A stretch of 64,000 nt of DNA from Anisodus tanguticus (GCA_034509755.1 CM067541.1:3460001-3524000); one strand, 5' to 3'; positions 23,605 through 35,257 are shown, counted from the first letter of the stretch. Notes: generated by a model not told the origin, from the sequence alone. A program made the numbers and translations.

Positions 23605-24545
23605 CAGGGACGAATCCAATCAATTTTTTCCGAGGGGTTAGTATTATATTGTACAAATTTTAAAAAGTAGATAATAATTTAAACTCTAAATAACATAAAT
23701 ACAAATCGTTCAAGAATAATGAAAATATAATCACAATTTCTCTCGACGAGATTTCATAGTCTGAAATCGTTGCATAACGACTTCGTTAGTGATCTCATAC
23801 AAAATTTCGTTCTCAATAGGTTTGTGCACTTCATTACTCCATATTGTTGGTCGCTTTTCAGGGTCTGCCGGGAGATTGTCGAAGTCAATTTCAACATTTG
23901 AATGCCTCTTTTAAGCATTTGATTTAGAAGAATCAACCATTGCAGACTTTCTTTTAAGAAATATCTCCATTAATACAATATTTAAATCCACAACGATAAT
24001 GTTCTACAAAAATCCAAAACTATATGATCATTTATCAAACACTAATCAATTCAAATAATAATAAATTTGCACTAATTAGAGTTCACAAAAAAATAACTAT
24101 TATAATGAAATTGAATAGATGATGGAAAAATCTTACATATACTAAATAAAGATGAGTAACGCAAAAATCAAAGTCTTGAAGAAGATCACAAAAAAAGAAA
24201 CGGAAGAACTGAAGAAGAATCGCCAATTTTTAAGTTGGTCTCGAGAGTGAAACCCTGAAGAAGACAAAGTTTTTTTTTTATTAGAGAAAGACAACGCTAT
24301 TTTTTAATCAGCACATACGCTGACTTTGTTGTGTATTCATAGACTAATACTTTTTTTTCTTTTGTTGGGCTTATGAATTTCCTTTTGCAAATTTATTAGA
24401 TTTTGATAATTTAAGAGTAGCAAAAGGTTGGGGGCTAATGTTTTTTGTGGGTGGGGGCTTTTTGTCAATTGTTAATATAGTAATAGTAATATTTATTTTG
24501 TTGGGGTTTATAGCCCCTAGTGGGGCATGTTAGGTTTCGTCCCTG
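23605..24545 (-). mobile_element. hAT-type transposon derivative with a transposase N-terminal scrap
   Basis: The ends are inverted (CAGGGACGAATCC on the left, TTTCGTCCCTG on the right). They are flanked by CCCAACAG (23597-23604) and CCCAACAA (24546-24553), a 7/8 match to an 8-bp duplication. Read on the minus strand around 23750-23900, a frame gives FDNLPADPEKRP. This resembles the start of the TTF/ZMYM-type hAT transposases, which carry a similar D-L-P-x-D-P-x-x-R-P motif. The rest of the transposase is absent. A 25-30 bp host segment ending in CCCAACAG is repeated after the right end. Confidence 0.6.
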
Positions 24546-24553
24546 CCCAACAA

Positions 24554-26459
24554 CAGTTTTCATTCACACCCCGATGAAACCCAACAGCTAGTAATTATCC
24601 ACTATTCTTTCATTTCATTTATGTGAAAAGTGTGATTGATAATAAAAAAAAATTAATCTCGTGATTTTGAATCTCACTGCTCACTTCCAATCTAATAATT
24701 GAGTAAAAGAGTTCTATTCTCGAGTAACTTTCACTCGTTATAACATAATTTCAATATTTAGGTAATAAACAGTATAAATAAATAATCTAAGTACATCGTA
24801 ATTTTCTCAAATGGTATATCAATTAAACTGCAATCATAAAAAAGTATTTCTATTGATGAAACTTTGCGAATACAATTTTATTTGCTTTCTTGATTCTTGT
24901 CTCATAAGATTTTTCCGTGATTCGAGGTCGTCGATAGCGTATTTCTCGAATGTAGAATGATTTGGACATTTTTTGAAATGTGTTTGATACCCAAGAACGT
25001 CGAATAGTGAAGGAAACAATATTTATTATATAAGTGTCTCAAAGTTCTCTACAATCCTTCTCTATTAAAACCATAGAAGCTTTAATACCAATTGAAGGAC
25101 AATATTTTAGTAAAAAACTCATAAATCTTGGAATGCTTTTTACAATCTCCATAATATGAAAATAGCAAGCACTGCCCCTATTTATGATAGTACGAAACCT
25201 ACTTTTACTAAGAACTAATTAAAAAACCTATTCCGAACTTGAATTTGAATACGAATTCTGACTAGACATGAATCAAATAAATTTGCAATGTCAAATTCTG
25301 AACAAATTTTAATTTCCTACAATTTTGAATTATTTTTCAACAAGTAGCACTTCACTACTTCAGATTGATCTCTTAGAAGAACTATGTTGATCACTCTCTC
25401 CTTATTGAAGAACTATGTAGTTGATGTTGGATCTCTCTGCTTGCGGGTGCCTACACCAACTGCGGCGCCTAAAGAGTTATGTAACCCTCCTGTTTTTAGT
25501 TGTAGGGAGTAAGTAATTTAAGTGTAAATTAACTCTCTTACCTGATTCTGATTGGTTCATGTGAGTCATTAACATTATCACAAATATCAATATTTCTTGT
25601 GATTGGCCAAATTATGTCATTTTTGACACTTGGTGACTTTTAATTAGTTCTTATTTTGATTGGGAGAGTGAAAATTACCACATCATTTGAACACATATCA
25701 TCATCTTATTGATTTTAGTTTAACTAGGATACCATGTCATTAAATACAATGGCATGAGTTTGAGCCTTCAAATGAAATGGGCATTAGCCTTGACAATAAT
25801 CAAATGAACGTATTTAATTTATAAAGTTCAAATTAAATATTCAAACCAAATAAATTGGAGATTTAATTCAAATTTAGTATGGACTAGACTCAATAAATTT
25901 TTATGTGTTTACAAAGAGGTATGAATTTTTATGTGTTTACAAAGAGGTATGGTGTAAAGCTTGAAAATGTTAAATATAGAAGGTAATTGGTATGGTGAAT
26001 TAGTCGAGGTGCCTATAAAGTAATCTGGATTTTGTGTATCATTCAATTTCTTTTGGTCTCGTTTAATGCGTCTTTTTTTTTTTATGCTTGAGATCAATTA
26101 TAGGTTTTAATTTCAATGAGAAGGGTTTTAGTATTCTTAATTGATTAATGCTGCTTTTTACGGTACATCATTTTTCTGTTTCCTTCAAGTTCTCCGTTAA
26201 CGAAATAGGAAATGTGAAATTGCAATTTGATCATTCCCATTGTTAATAGGAATTTTTTTTTAGTTATCATTTGTTTCCCACTAAACCCTTATGGCTAATT
26301 AATATTTTAATCATGGCTCTCTCATTATCGAATGGTGATATTTTAAACCAAATTTTAGATTCAATGAACTTTTTCTGTGTGCGCAACAATCTGATTTATG
26401 ATTGAGTTTCCTGTCGAATTGTGATATTTTAAACATATAACAAGTAGTATATCTTAGTT
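24554..26459. other. Intergenic, no gene recognised
   Basis: AT-rich sequence. A 28-bp unit (containing TTATGTGTTTACAAAGAGG) is tandemly repeated at about 25896-25951. I see no supported gene. Confidence 0.4.
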
Positions 26460-26461
26460 CC

Positions 26462-26520
26462 ATCTTGTTAACCCCAATCTGTTTGAGATTGAGGCGTAGT
26501 TAGTAGTAGTTGTTGTAAAT
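26462..26520 (+). mobile_element. SINE 3'-end remnant
   Basis: The words ACCCCAATCTGTTTGAGATT and GAGGCGTAGTTAG followed by a TTG-rich tail are typical of SINE 3' ends in Solanaceae. Only the tail part is clear. Confidence 0.5.
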
Positions 26521-27200
26521 GTTTCTATTCCTAAAGCATCATTCTAGAAGCTTTCATTTATGTGTCTAAGCGGTATACCCTTGTGTATTTAAAGAACATA
26601 GAAATGAAAACAGAGCTTGGGGTTTGGGGTGGATCTAGAAGCCTCCCTATGGGTTCAGCTGAACCTAGTCAAAAGTGTATTTGAATTAAGAATAGATGGA
26701 CAAATATTAAATTTAGAACTTAGTTATTTTTTAAAAACTAACTTTACAGCATAGTTATTATCACTTGATGTCGTTCTAAAATCCAGAACCCATAAAGTTA
26801 AAATTCTGGCTCCGCCTCAGGGATGGGAGTTTATATTTCTATGTGATACCGTTTATTATTTATGTGGGACTAACAACAATACAGAAAATGACCGGGAACA
26901 CATGTCACATTAGTGCCTTTTTTGAATCCATGGAGAGTGTTCTGTGTGGTTGGGTTAACTGTTTAAATTTTGGGAAGCAATCACTAGTTATTCTTTTCCC
27001 TTTTTATATAACTTGGACTACTAAAATTTTGACTGATTGGTTTAGAGGAGACACAAGCTAAAAGAAATTCAATTTTATTAGGGCATTGTTTAGTGCTCGA
27101 AGATAGAGGGTCTTTAGAATGGGAATAAGTTTTTGTATCCGATCCATCCTGCTTGCTTTCGTATCTCACTCCTATTTGAAGCTCAAAGAGAAAGAAAAAA
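26521..27200. other. Upstream region of the RMA-like gene, no feature recognised
   Basis: No supported exon was found. A GGCGGAGCC-type MITE end, inverted, lies near 26805-26820. If the RMA-like gene has an upstream exon with its start codon, it should be in or before this region. Confidence 0.35.
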
Positions 27201-27204
27201 AAAG

Positions 27205-27390
27205 AGATTGCCCCACGGCACATGCGATTTGGTAAGTGGCAAGGTGATTGAGGTACAACCACTCCGACGTCGCGGGTTCGAATCCGTGTGGTGACAGTCT
27301 TTGCTGAAATATTGCAAGGGTTGTTGCTGGGTTCGTGTCCCGTTGGTCCTCTATGGTGCACTTTTTTGAGGTGACTGATTTATTTGTAAA
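27205..27390 (+). mobile_element. tRNA-like SINE head (Pol III A and B boxes)
   Basis: GGTTCGAATCC at about 27278 is a perfect B box, and TGGTAAGTGGC at about 27231 is an acceptable A box at normal spacing. No acceptor stem can be folded, so it is not a real tRNA gene. The sequence ends about 20 bp before the possible splice acceptor (ACAG) ahead of the RMA-like coding region. Confidence 0.55.
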
Positions 27391-27472
27391 TTTCATCTTT
27401 AACAGATTTCATGGCTATTACCCGTGTTGGTCCTGATGAAGCATTTCACTTAAGAGGAGAAACTCAGTTCCT

Positions 27473-28129
27473 TTGCCAACAACAACCTCTGACAATATAG
27501 CTTCCTGTTTCGATTGCAACATTTGCCTTGACTCTGCACATGATCCTGTAGTCACCCTCTGTGGTCACCTCTACTGCTGGCCTTGCATTTACAAGTGGCT
27601 CCAGGTTGATAGCTCTGGACCAGTAGAAAAATCTAAATGTCCAGTCTGTAAAGCTCGCATCTCAAACTCCTCGGTGGTTCCACTCTATGGTCGTGGGTTA
27701 TCTTCACCGGATTCTAAATCCAAGAAGTCTCAAGCTGATGTTGACATACCTCATAGGCCTCAAGCGATTGGAACAACCACACCGCGTAATCCACTATCTC
27801 CAACTTCTCACGTACATCAGCGACTTCTTCCCACATTTCAACAACACCGGCAATACTTCCCCCAAGCCTTTGGTAGCTTTGCAGCTATGACTCCGTCTAG
27901 CTTTGGGAGCACTGCGATGACCAGTTTGTTCAGCCCAGTGGTCGGTGTGTTTGGAGAAATGTTTTCAGCAAGAATGTTTGGGATTGCTTATCCTCATCCA
28001 AGCTCTTACCTAATCCGAGGAAGTGGTGGTCCGAGAATGAGAAGGGAAGAAATGCAGGTGGACAAATTTCTTAACAGATTGTCAATCTTTCTTTTCTGCT
28101 GCTTCATCTTGTGCCTTCTCCTGTTTTGA
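27473..28129 (+). CDS. RMA1-like membrane-anchored RING-type E3 ubiquitin ligase, 5' end unresolved
   Basis: The protein would transfer ubiquitin from an E2 to membrane substrates, in RMA relatives at the endoplasmic reticulum (family knowledge). The frame shows a C3HC4 RING finger, CNICLD to CPVCKARI, with the RMA-typical CGHLYCWPCIYKWL block. A Ser/Pro-rich middle follows, and a C-terminal hydrophobic anchor (LSIFLFCCFILCLLLF) just before the TGA. There is no in-frame ATG before the RING: the frame is closed by a TGA at 27437, and the given start is a TTG. The nearest ATG (27411) is in another frame. Either an upstream exon is spliced in (a CAG acceptor lies at 27467) or the start is lost by a one-base change. 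The RMA family normally has about 30-60 residues before the RING. Confidence 0.8.
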   Translation: MPTTTSDNIASCFDCNICLDSAHDPVVTLCGHLYCWPCIYKWLQVDSSGPVEKSKCPVCKARISNSSVVPLYGRGLSSPDSKSKKSQADVDIPHRPQAIGTTTPRNPLSPTSHVHQRLLPTFQQHRQYFPQAFGSFAAMTPSSFGSTAMTSLFSPVVGVFGEMFSARMFGIAYPHPSSYLIRGSGGPRMRREEMQVDKFLNRLSIFLFCCFILCLLLF

Positions 28130-28495
28130 GGGTAATATAATATTCCTCTTCATCATACATTTGTAGAAACATGTGCCTGTGCTTACAACAGTCAGTTAGA
28201 GTCGTTCATGGTAGAAAAATATAGACTAGTAAGAGATTTAACAGAAACAGCTTTATACACAATGCAAAGGCTGCTTCATTTCCTTCTAAACAGTATTGTT
28301 TCTTTAGAAAGTGGCAACACAAATGATACACGTTCAATGTTGTAGTGAACATTTTGGCCCATGCCATTAGCACTAGTTAATCCCTTGATCTTATCATACG
28401 TGGAATACGACAATGGTTCGGTTAAGGTAGCTTAGCTGGATTGAACCCCCTTGTGTGATTTGAATCAACATCCACTTCACAGCAAAGAAAAAGAA
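28130..28495. other. 3' flank of the RMA-like gene
   Basis: Presumably the 3' UTR and spacer. No separate feature is visible. Confidence 0.35.
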
Positions 28496-28496
28496 T

Positions 28497-28570
28497 GTTA
28501 GGTAGATGAATTGGTAATTCATCAGGCTCATGACTCGAAATTTGCAGGTTCAAATCTAGTTTTCGCTTAA
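28497..28570 (+). pseudogene. Degenerate initiator tRNA-Met(CAU) of organelle type
   Basis: Reads like a plant mitochondrial trnfM: GGTAGATGAATTGGTAATTC (D arm), CATCAGGCTCATGACTCGAA (anticodon arm, anticodon CAT) and GCAGGTTCAAATC (T arm). The acceptor stem and the closing stems carry mismatches, so it is unlikely to be a working gene. The likely origin is a mitochondrial DNA insert in the nucleus. The comparison is from memory of the mitochondrial gene, and no neighbouring mitochondrial sequence was recognised. Confidence 0.55.
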
Positions 28571-29635
28571 TCAGTGGAACATTGTTCACTGCAATAGAAG
28601 GCTAGTTCAAAGTTCAAACCCATCTACAATGGGGCTAGTATTCAGTTGGTTTACTATTACTCAGTTCAGCATTGACATGCATGATTTATATGCAAAGTTA
28701 GATATGTGTTCAAAACAAGTATAAGGTTCAGATTTGACAGAGAATAACTTCATCTGCTACCTATAACCTATAGGTTATATCATTATTATGGGCTTCAAAG
28801 TTGAAAGCAAAGGTTGTGCGTTCATCTACTGTAATTGGTTCAAAAGTATGTACATTAGTTGCCATCACAAATGCTGATCATTTTGCTTGTCTTGGCCCAA
28901 CATTTGTTCCGTGCTTGATGCTCCTGAGTACCCAATCTGATGCTGGTACATTTTGAGTACATGTCCAATAATGAACCCACGCTTCACAACATTGTGAGTC
29001 AGCATTTCCAGAATTCAAAGTGGGCTAAAAATAACGAAAACTGTATAAATTTTATTTCCAAATGTGAGTTCCTTAAATATTTAACAAAAACTAAAAATAC
29101 TCGGTTTTGAGAAACTTAAAAGACCAAAACTAACCGGGAGTATATTTGAGAGATTATTTTAAACATACCCAAAATAGGAGAGATCATATATCATTTTTTC
29201 TAGTGAAGAACCCTCTTCACTTTCTTCTTTCGTCCTTTTTATTAAAATTTATCTATTCAATATTAGAATCCATTTACAACTAATCTGAATTTGCATTCTA
29301 TATGGCCACTAACATTCCCTATCAAAGTTTGTTCAATTTTAGAGTTCCAACTTGAGAGCTATATTTAAGGGTGGAGGTATATCAAATTTTATTCATCCCA
29401 TTACACTCTTTAATGACCTGTTTCACTAACTTTAATTAAGTCCGTTGAGGTTCCATTATCTTGGACTAAAAGCGTCCCATTTTGTACCTTTTAAAGGATC
29501 TTACTTGTTTAATGTCACATATAAAGGACGAATAAATCAATCCCTAAACTTAAGGGGTCATAAGTGATAGCCCAAGCACTCGATGTTTCGCTAACTCCTC
29601 TCTGCACTTTGCTTTGGAACCTAAACCCCAAAACA
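28571..29635. other. Intergenic spacer and 5' flank of the following gene
   Basis: AT-rich, no gene seen. A three-codon upstream reading frame (ATG TTT CGC TAA, 29583-29594) lies 41 bp before the start codon at 29636. If it is within the transcript it could affect translation. Confidence 0.4.
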
Positions 29636-32600
29636 ATGGCAAAAGATCGAACAAAAACACCCGAACACGATAACGGAGCTCCATCTAAATCAAAATCCAA
29701 ACGAGAAGTGAGAAAACACAAGAGAAAGAGAAGTCGAAGATCGCGGGATGATTATTCGGACTCGGATTCTTCGTCATCCGGAGAAGATTCGTATTCGGAC
29801 TCGGAGTCGGGTAGTAGTTCGGATTCGGATTCGGAGAGGAGGCGTAGAAAGAGAAGAGAGAAAAACGAGAAGGAGAAGAGGCGAAAGCTAAGGAAAGAGA
29901 AGGAGAAGAAAAGGAGGAAGAAAGAGAGGGAGAGAAAGAAGAAGAAAAAGAAAGAGAAGGGAAAAACTGGTGCTGTTACAAACTCTTGGGGCAAATATGG
30001 AATTATCAAAGAAACTGATATGTGGTGAGCTACTACTTTTCTCTTTTCCTAGCTTCATCTTTTAATTTAACTGTTACTTTGTGAGAGCATACTAGTGTTA
30101 CTTGTAATTATATTTTAGGTGTGTCCCGTTTGGAAAATGTTTTCCACAAAATACGTCATTTTAGATAAGCATAATACTTAACTTGGCCTCAACTGACAAC
30201 TAAACACTTCATTGCACATCTAGACCCCTCAACTCACGTTGTCTCGCACACCCGACGGTGACGTGACACATAAATTTTGGAGGTCTAGATGATTATTTTG
30301 GAAGGAGGAGTGTTCAACTGACACAGTGGAGACCAGTTTAGGTGTCTAGATGATTAATTTGTAAGTTGTAGTGTTCAACTGACAGTAGAGGCCAAGTTTA
30401 AGTCTATGTATTCTGCCATTTAGATAATATTCCTGGAAAACGTTTTCCAATGTTTGGTTGGTGAGTGAAAGGTATTTTCAGGAAAAAAGTTTATTGAAGA
30501 TTGACAATGATGTTAGAAGATTGGATAGTGTTTTACTGAAATTTTGAGTATCATGAATTGATTAATGCTTAATGTTGGTTGGCGTAGTGATTTGTAGTAC
30601 ACTAGTAAAGGTCAATGACTTCTCTTTGGATAATATTTTCTGATAGCTAAACACTAGATAATCACTTATTATACCAAAAGCATTTTGTGAAAGACTAAGT
30701 ACTTGATTGTGTAAATATTTTGTGCACTATGCATAGAACTTAAACTCTTAGATTAGAGCTTTTCCGTATTTGTTTGAGCATCAACATATCCAAAACTTAG
30801 ACACACCGCACACGATTAATTTGCTTTTGTCATTGTCTTTAAAGTGAAGATGGTCATTTTTATTAAAGAAAAAATTATATTGCCAAAACTAATCCTTTGT
30901 TGAAGCTTAGAATGAGGCGGATGTATTTCTTGTAAGTGTCTGATCACCTTTGAGCTTTAGGTCTAGGTAGGAATAAGTTTGAGATTTAGAACAATTAGTT
31001 TTAGAGAATTCTTAATTTGCCTTAAAGAGAAAGTAGTTAGTCTTAGAATAAATAAGATCAAATAAAGTGGACTGGGTTGATGAGGAGGTAACAGGGTACT
31101 CTATGATGGAAGCAGAAGATATTGCTATTCTTTTCCTCTTCTAAGTAAATAAAATCTACCGATAGATACTAAAGGTGGCACAAGCAGGTGGCTTTTAAGT
31201 TTCATATTGAATGCATAACCAGCTAATGATCAGCCATACCATTGCCGGACATAACTTTGGTAGACAAACCAAACCACTATTCATTTGGCTTATGCCGTAA
31301 ATATTTTACTCCACACTGGAGATCTTATTCTTCAGGAGTACCAAACGAAGAAGGAAAAGAAGGCATTTGTATCTCATCCTTGAAAATTGATTTATCAGCC
31401 TTGGTTTGTCATCCATTTGTCGGCCCGTGCAACTTATGCTATCCTAGTTAGTAGTTACTGCACTCCAACCTCCGGAGTGAACTAAAACCCCTCGACTGAT
31501 GTAAAAAATATACACAAAATAACCCAGATCCTCTTAATTCTTTCCTATTTCAGGCAGTTGCAGTGTTCAAATTATGTTTATCAATACTCTTATGGAGGTG
31601 TATCCAGAAGTAGTCCTTGCTGCCCTACACACTGATCATGTAGATAGCTGTGCCAAATAGTTTCAGTGTAGACAATGCTCTACTCGCAGTTAATCTTTTT
31701 AGCTGGAACCACTTGACCCCTATAATTAGCACCGATAATTTTTTGGACTTCGTTAGCTCCCTGATCATAGCATAGCAACTTTTGTATTGGAGCTAACTGT
31801 CTCTTCTCTTTGTATCTTTGTTTCTTATGCATCTTCTTGATGCCTTTTAAAGATATAATCTTACTTCATAAAAAAAGACAATGCTGTCCTCACACTCCCG
31901 CACTACACATCTTTGCTTGTGATAATTCTATCACCTCTTTAGACATCGTTTCTATAACAAGTAGTATGCCTTAGCCTCAAACAAATTGAGATCGGCTATA
32001 TGAATCTCACTGACCATGTTTCTCAATTTAAGCTCAACTCATACCAAATAAAAAAAATCCACGATAAGGTAAATCTAAAAAAAATCTATTATAAGGTAAA
32101 AGATACTCGTAGAAAAGCAATAGGTTCAAGATCAATGTACTAACAAGACTAAAACATGTTCCCAACTAGTAAATATCACCTATATGGATCTTTTTCTTCT
32201 ATTATGTCCCCTATCTTTTGCTAAGTCTTCATAGGATTCATCATGAATTGACATGTTTCATGCTACAACACCCTCCTCCTTTATCCGGCTTGAGACCGGC
32301 AATGTGAGCAAGGTCAGATAGGCGAGTGATTATTCTACACACTTCAGGCTTTACTCTGTAACATAACTTGAATGCTCTGAATCGTTAATCAATCCATTTT
32401 CTGTTCCATTATACTGGCCAGAACATTTGATTTTGCGTCAGAGCCTTACTTTTGAATCGATTTCTGGCGTAATTCTTAAGAGGGTGCAGCGTTTGGAGTA
32501 GTGAGAATACATGCTGTCGACTCCTATATTGTCATGAAATAAGCCAGTCACATTGCTGTAGATAAAGAGATGCCTTTTGTCATATTGTGACAGGACATCT

Positions 32601-35257
32601 CCTCATTCATCAGTGCAGATGTACCTTTTGTTGATATAAAAGAGAGTGGAAATTTCTATTCATGCATCATTACGGTGATAATACATTGATGCTTGAACTA
32701 ATTACTATGAATTCTCATCACCTTCTCGTGAGTTATGATTTTATTTCAGAAGTTTGCAGGAAATGTTTTGCTCTTCACTCTAGTGTACGGTTTGAATAAT
32801 TAGATTGTTCTATTTTAAATTTTATCCATTTCTTTATTGTAGGAACAAACGGCCAGAGTTCACCGCATGGTTAGCAGAAATAAAGCAGGTACATAGTCTC
32901 TTTAAGCCTTGCATGGTGATCATCCACACGGGACTTGTTGCAGGATATGTCAATTGTTTTGATAAATATTTTTGGATAGGTCAAGCATTTTCCTTTTAGT
33001 GCCCTATAGTGCATTTCCGAAGGGCCTCGTTAAAAACTACCGTTGCATAATACTTATCTACATTCTCTTTCTACACAATTCTGTATAAGATATTACATCT
33101 GGTTGTGGAAGCTTTCATTGCTCGTGTCATTTATAGGTGAATCTGGAAAGCTTGCCAAACTGGGAAGAGAAGCAATTATTCAAGCAGTAAGTACATGGAG
33201 AAGGGAAAAGCTAGTTTTTATTAGCACTTGATCTTCCCTTTTCTGTACCTCTTTTTATTTAACAATATATGCAAGAAACTTCCACTTTTTGACAGTCAGC
33301 TATTGCGCAGATTCATGGAGGATCATAACACCGCGACCTTCCCTTCTAAAAAGTAACTGCACTATTTCAATCCAATTTTTTTTCTTCTTCTTTTGTTGAG
33401 GTTGTTTGGGGGGGGGGGGGGGGGGGGGGTTCCTTTCTATATAGATAATAAATATAGTGAGTTGGGATGTTTTGGTGTGAGGCTACTAGTTCCTTACAGG
33501 AAGATATGTGTTTACACACACTCACACAGATAGGTATACAGGTGCTTGTTATTTGAGTGCGGTAGCAATTGCAATGTTTATAATAATCTAACAGAACTTT
33601 TGTTTTTCTTCATTTTTGCAGATATTATAACCTTGACGCCTATCACAAACGTAAGTTGGAAAAGGAAATCAAAAGAGGTGTCAAGAAGGTCGTGGACAAT
33701 GAACGTACTGTCTTCAATGATGAAGAAATACGCAGGTAAGTTAGTTATGTGCTGCTCCACATTCATCGTTATGAACTTCGGTGTTGCTTTTGTTGGTTTG
33801 TTTATTTGCTGATTTTGGAAGTCCTACTTCGTTGAATCATCTGGTCCAACTTCCATTTATTCCGATTCATGCTACTTACTGGCCAGCGACAGTCGCCATT
33901 TCATTGTAAAAAATAGTTTATTGGTTGACAAGTATGAAGTTAGTTAAAGGCATGTCACGAACTCAAATCTTGTTAGGGGACCAAGTTTGGTATTTAAGTG
34001 GAGAAGGATAGAGGGACACACCTATTATCCACCGAATTTTGAGTTCCGAAGCTGAAAACATCGGATTTCTTGTTAAAAGGAAATAACTTTGAAGTCAGTA
34101 GTTAGGAACTTCCAAATTTCTAATGTTGTCTAGCGCTCTTTGAAAATCTTTGAACGGAGTCACTATCCTGCTGTGGTGGTATAGATTATAGCTTCAGCCC
34201 TAGTTTAATCTTTCGGAAAAGAAACCACATTATAATGCTAAAAGATGGTGGTATAAATATAATTCTATCATCTTGGAAGCTATTCCCAGGATAGTACCAT
34301 ATAGTTAAACACTAAGTTGCTCGGACTCGGGTGCGAGTATCCCATACGGATACGAATGATTCGTACCGGATTCGGCAAAATCTAAATTTTAAGATTCGGG
34401 GGTGCGTATCCAGGTATGGATACGGGTGTTGGGATTTCGCTAAGAAAATTGAAAATTATAAAAAATAGAGCTACGAATTATAAATTTTGAGAGATTCTAA
34501 TGAGACAAAAGTACTATAATATTGAAGGTATGCCATTTACCTTATCTTAAATCCGTTTTATCTTTAATTTTGAGAAATCAAAATCTCAATTTCCCCCCAA
34601 ATTTGTCAATGGACTCCGGTCAAAGTATCTGAAGTTGGTTGACCGTATCCCGCTCCCGTATCCCACCAGTATCGAGACGGGAACGACACCAAAAACGGAG
34701 AGTCCGCGCAACTTAGGTTAAGCATACAAGAGTATTTTTTTCTGAAGAAAATTATATAGTATAGTTTGTCATCGAAAGCAGAAAAAAATAGAGAGGAGAT
34801 TTTCATCTTTGCACTAAATTATTATAGGCTGGTTCTTAAGTTGTTACCTATTATGTTATTTTAGGCAAGAATTGATGCGAGAACGTGAGAAGCACAAGGA
34901 AGAACAGGTGGAAGCATTGAAGCGCGAGATGCAGAGTGGAATGGTATATATTCTACTACCTTTGTCCTCCATACAACAGGTGAAAAGTACATCATGTGAC
35001 AAACTCCTTTTCTTTTGATGGTTGTAAACTTGAATCTCTAAGGCACAAGCAATGAAAGAACAAGCTCAATTAAGAGAAGAGATGGCTTATCAATACAAGC
35101 TTGGGAACTTTGAGGTGAGAAGGATTTCTGACATTCATATGATACTCTAATTGATTATACATTATTTTCTTTCTCTAGTCATTGAACTTATTTTCCGATG
35201 TCCCGATAGGCTGCAGCTGCTATTCAAAGACGTTTGGACCCTGATCTCCCTATGTAG
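29636..35257 (+). CDS. Conserved Lys/Arg/Ser-rich, probably nuclear protein (eight exons)
   Basis: Exons: 29636-30024, 32843-32888, 33137-33186, 33311-33352, 33622-33735, 34865-34943, 35043-35114 and 35210-35257. All junctions are GT-AG and in phase, giving 279 residues. Residues 1 to about 115 are low-complexity: a basic block, an Asp/Ser-rich acidic block, then a long Lys/Arg/Glu block that looks like a nuclear-localisation and coiled region. Residues about 117-279 form a conserved core (WGKYGIIKETDMW, RPEFTAWLAEIKQ, FMEDHNTATFPS, a charged helix, and the tail AAAAIQRRLDPDLPM). I recognise the core as a conserved plant protein family but know no assigned function. I considered the style cell-cycle inhibitor SCI1, which is much shorter with a different C-terminus, and rejected it. 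Introns 1 and 5 host MITEs. Confidence 0.88.
30169..30416. mobile_element. Mutator-like MITE in intron 1 of the Lys/Ser-rich protein gene
   Basis: About 248 bp. Long inverted ends read GCATAATAC...TTAACTTGGCCTC on the left and GAGGCCAAGTTTAA...GTATTCTGC on the right. Flanks CATTTTAGATAA and CATTTAGATAA match apart from one base, suiting a 9-12 bp duplication as left by Mutator-type elements. The family is one I know from Solanaceae introns. Confidence 0.65.
31950..32090 (+). mobile_element. SINE-like repeat fragment in intron 1
   Basis: Contains the phrase CAAACAAATTGAGATCGGCT followed by ATATGAATC, and TTAAGCTCAACTCATACC, which recur in a plant SINE-type repeat. The boundaries are not resolved. 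Confidence 0.45.
33408..33429 (+). repeat. Poly-G tract of 22 G
   Basis: An uninterrupted run of 22 guanines in intron 4, directly after a pyrimidine-rich stretch and GTTGTTT. Confidence 0.95.
34312..34716. mobile_element. MITE with CTAAGTTGC ends in intron 5
   Basis: About 405 bp. Inverted ends are CTAAGTTGCTCGGACTC on the left and GAGTCCGCGCAACTTAG on the right. Flanks GTTAAACA (34304-34311) and GTTAAGCA (34717-34724) match at 7 of 8 bases, suiting a hAT-type 8-bp duplication. The interior is G/C-rich near both ends with repeated GTATCC words. It has no coding capacity. Confidence 0.75.

Noticed and set aside
24834..25019. Minus-strand 61-codon frame as a viral or transposase fragment
   Set aside because: No recognisable motif; AT-rich chance frame.
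26843..27061. 72-codon frame as an upstream exon of the RMA-like gene
   Set aside because: No similarity to RMA N-termini and no supporting splice donor in the right phase.
27205..27390. A functional tRNA gene
   Set aside because: A and B boxes are present but no acceptor or anticodon stem folds; better read as a SINE head.
29752..30009. Minus-strand Phe/Ser-rich frame
   Set aside because: Shadow of the Lys/Arg/Asp/Ser-rich exon 1 on the opposite strand.
29636..35257. Naming this gene SCI1 (style cell-cycle inhibitor)
   Set aside because: SCI1 as I know it is much shorter and has a different C-terminus; only the basic, low-complexity start is similar.
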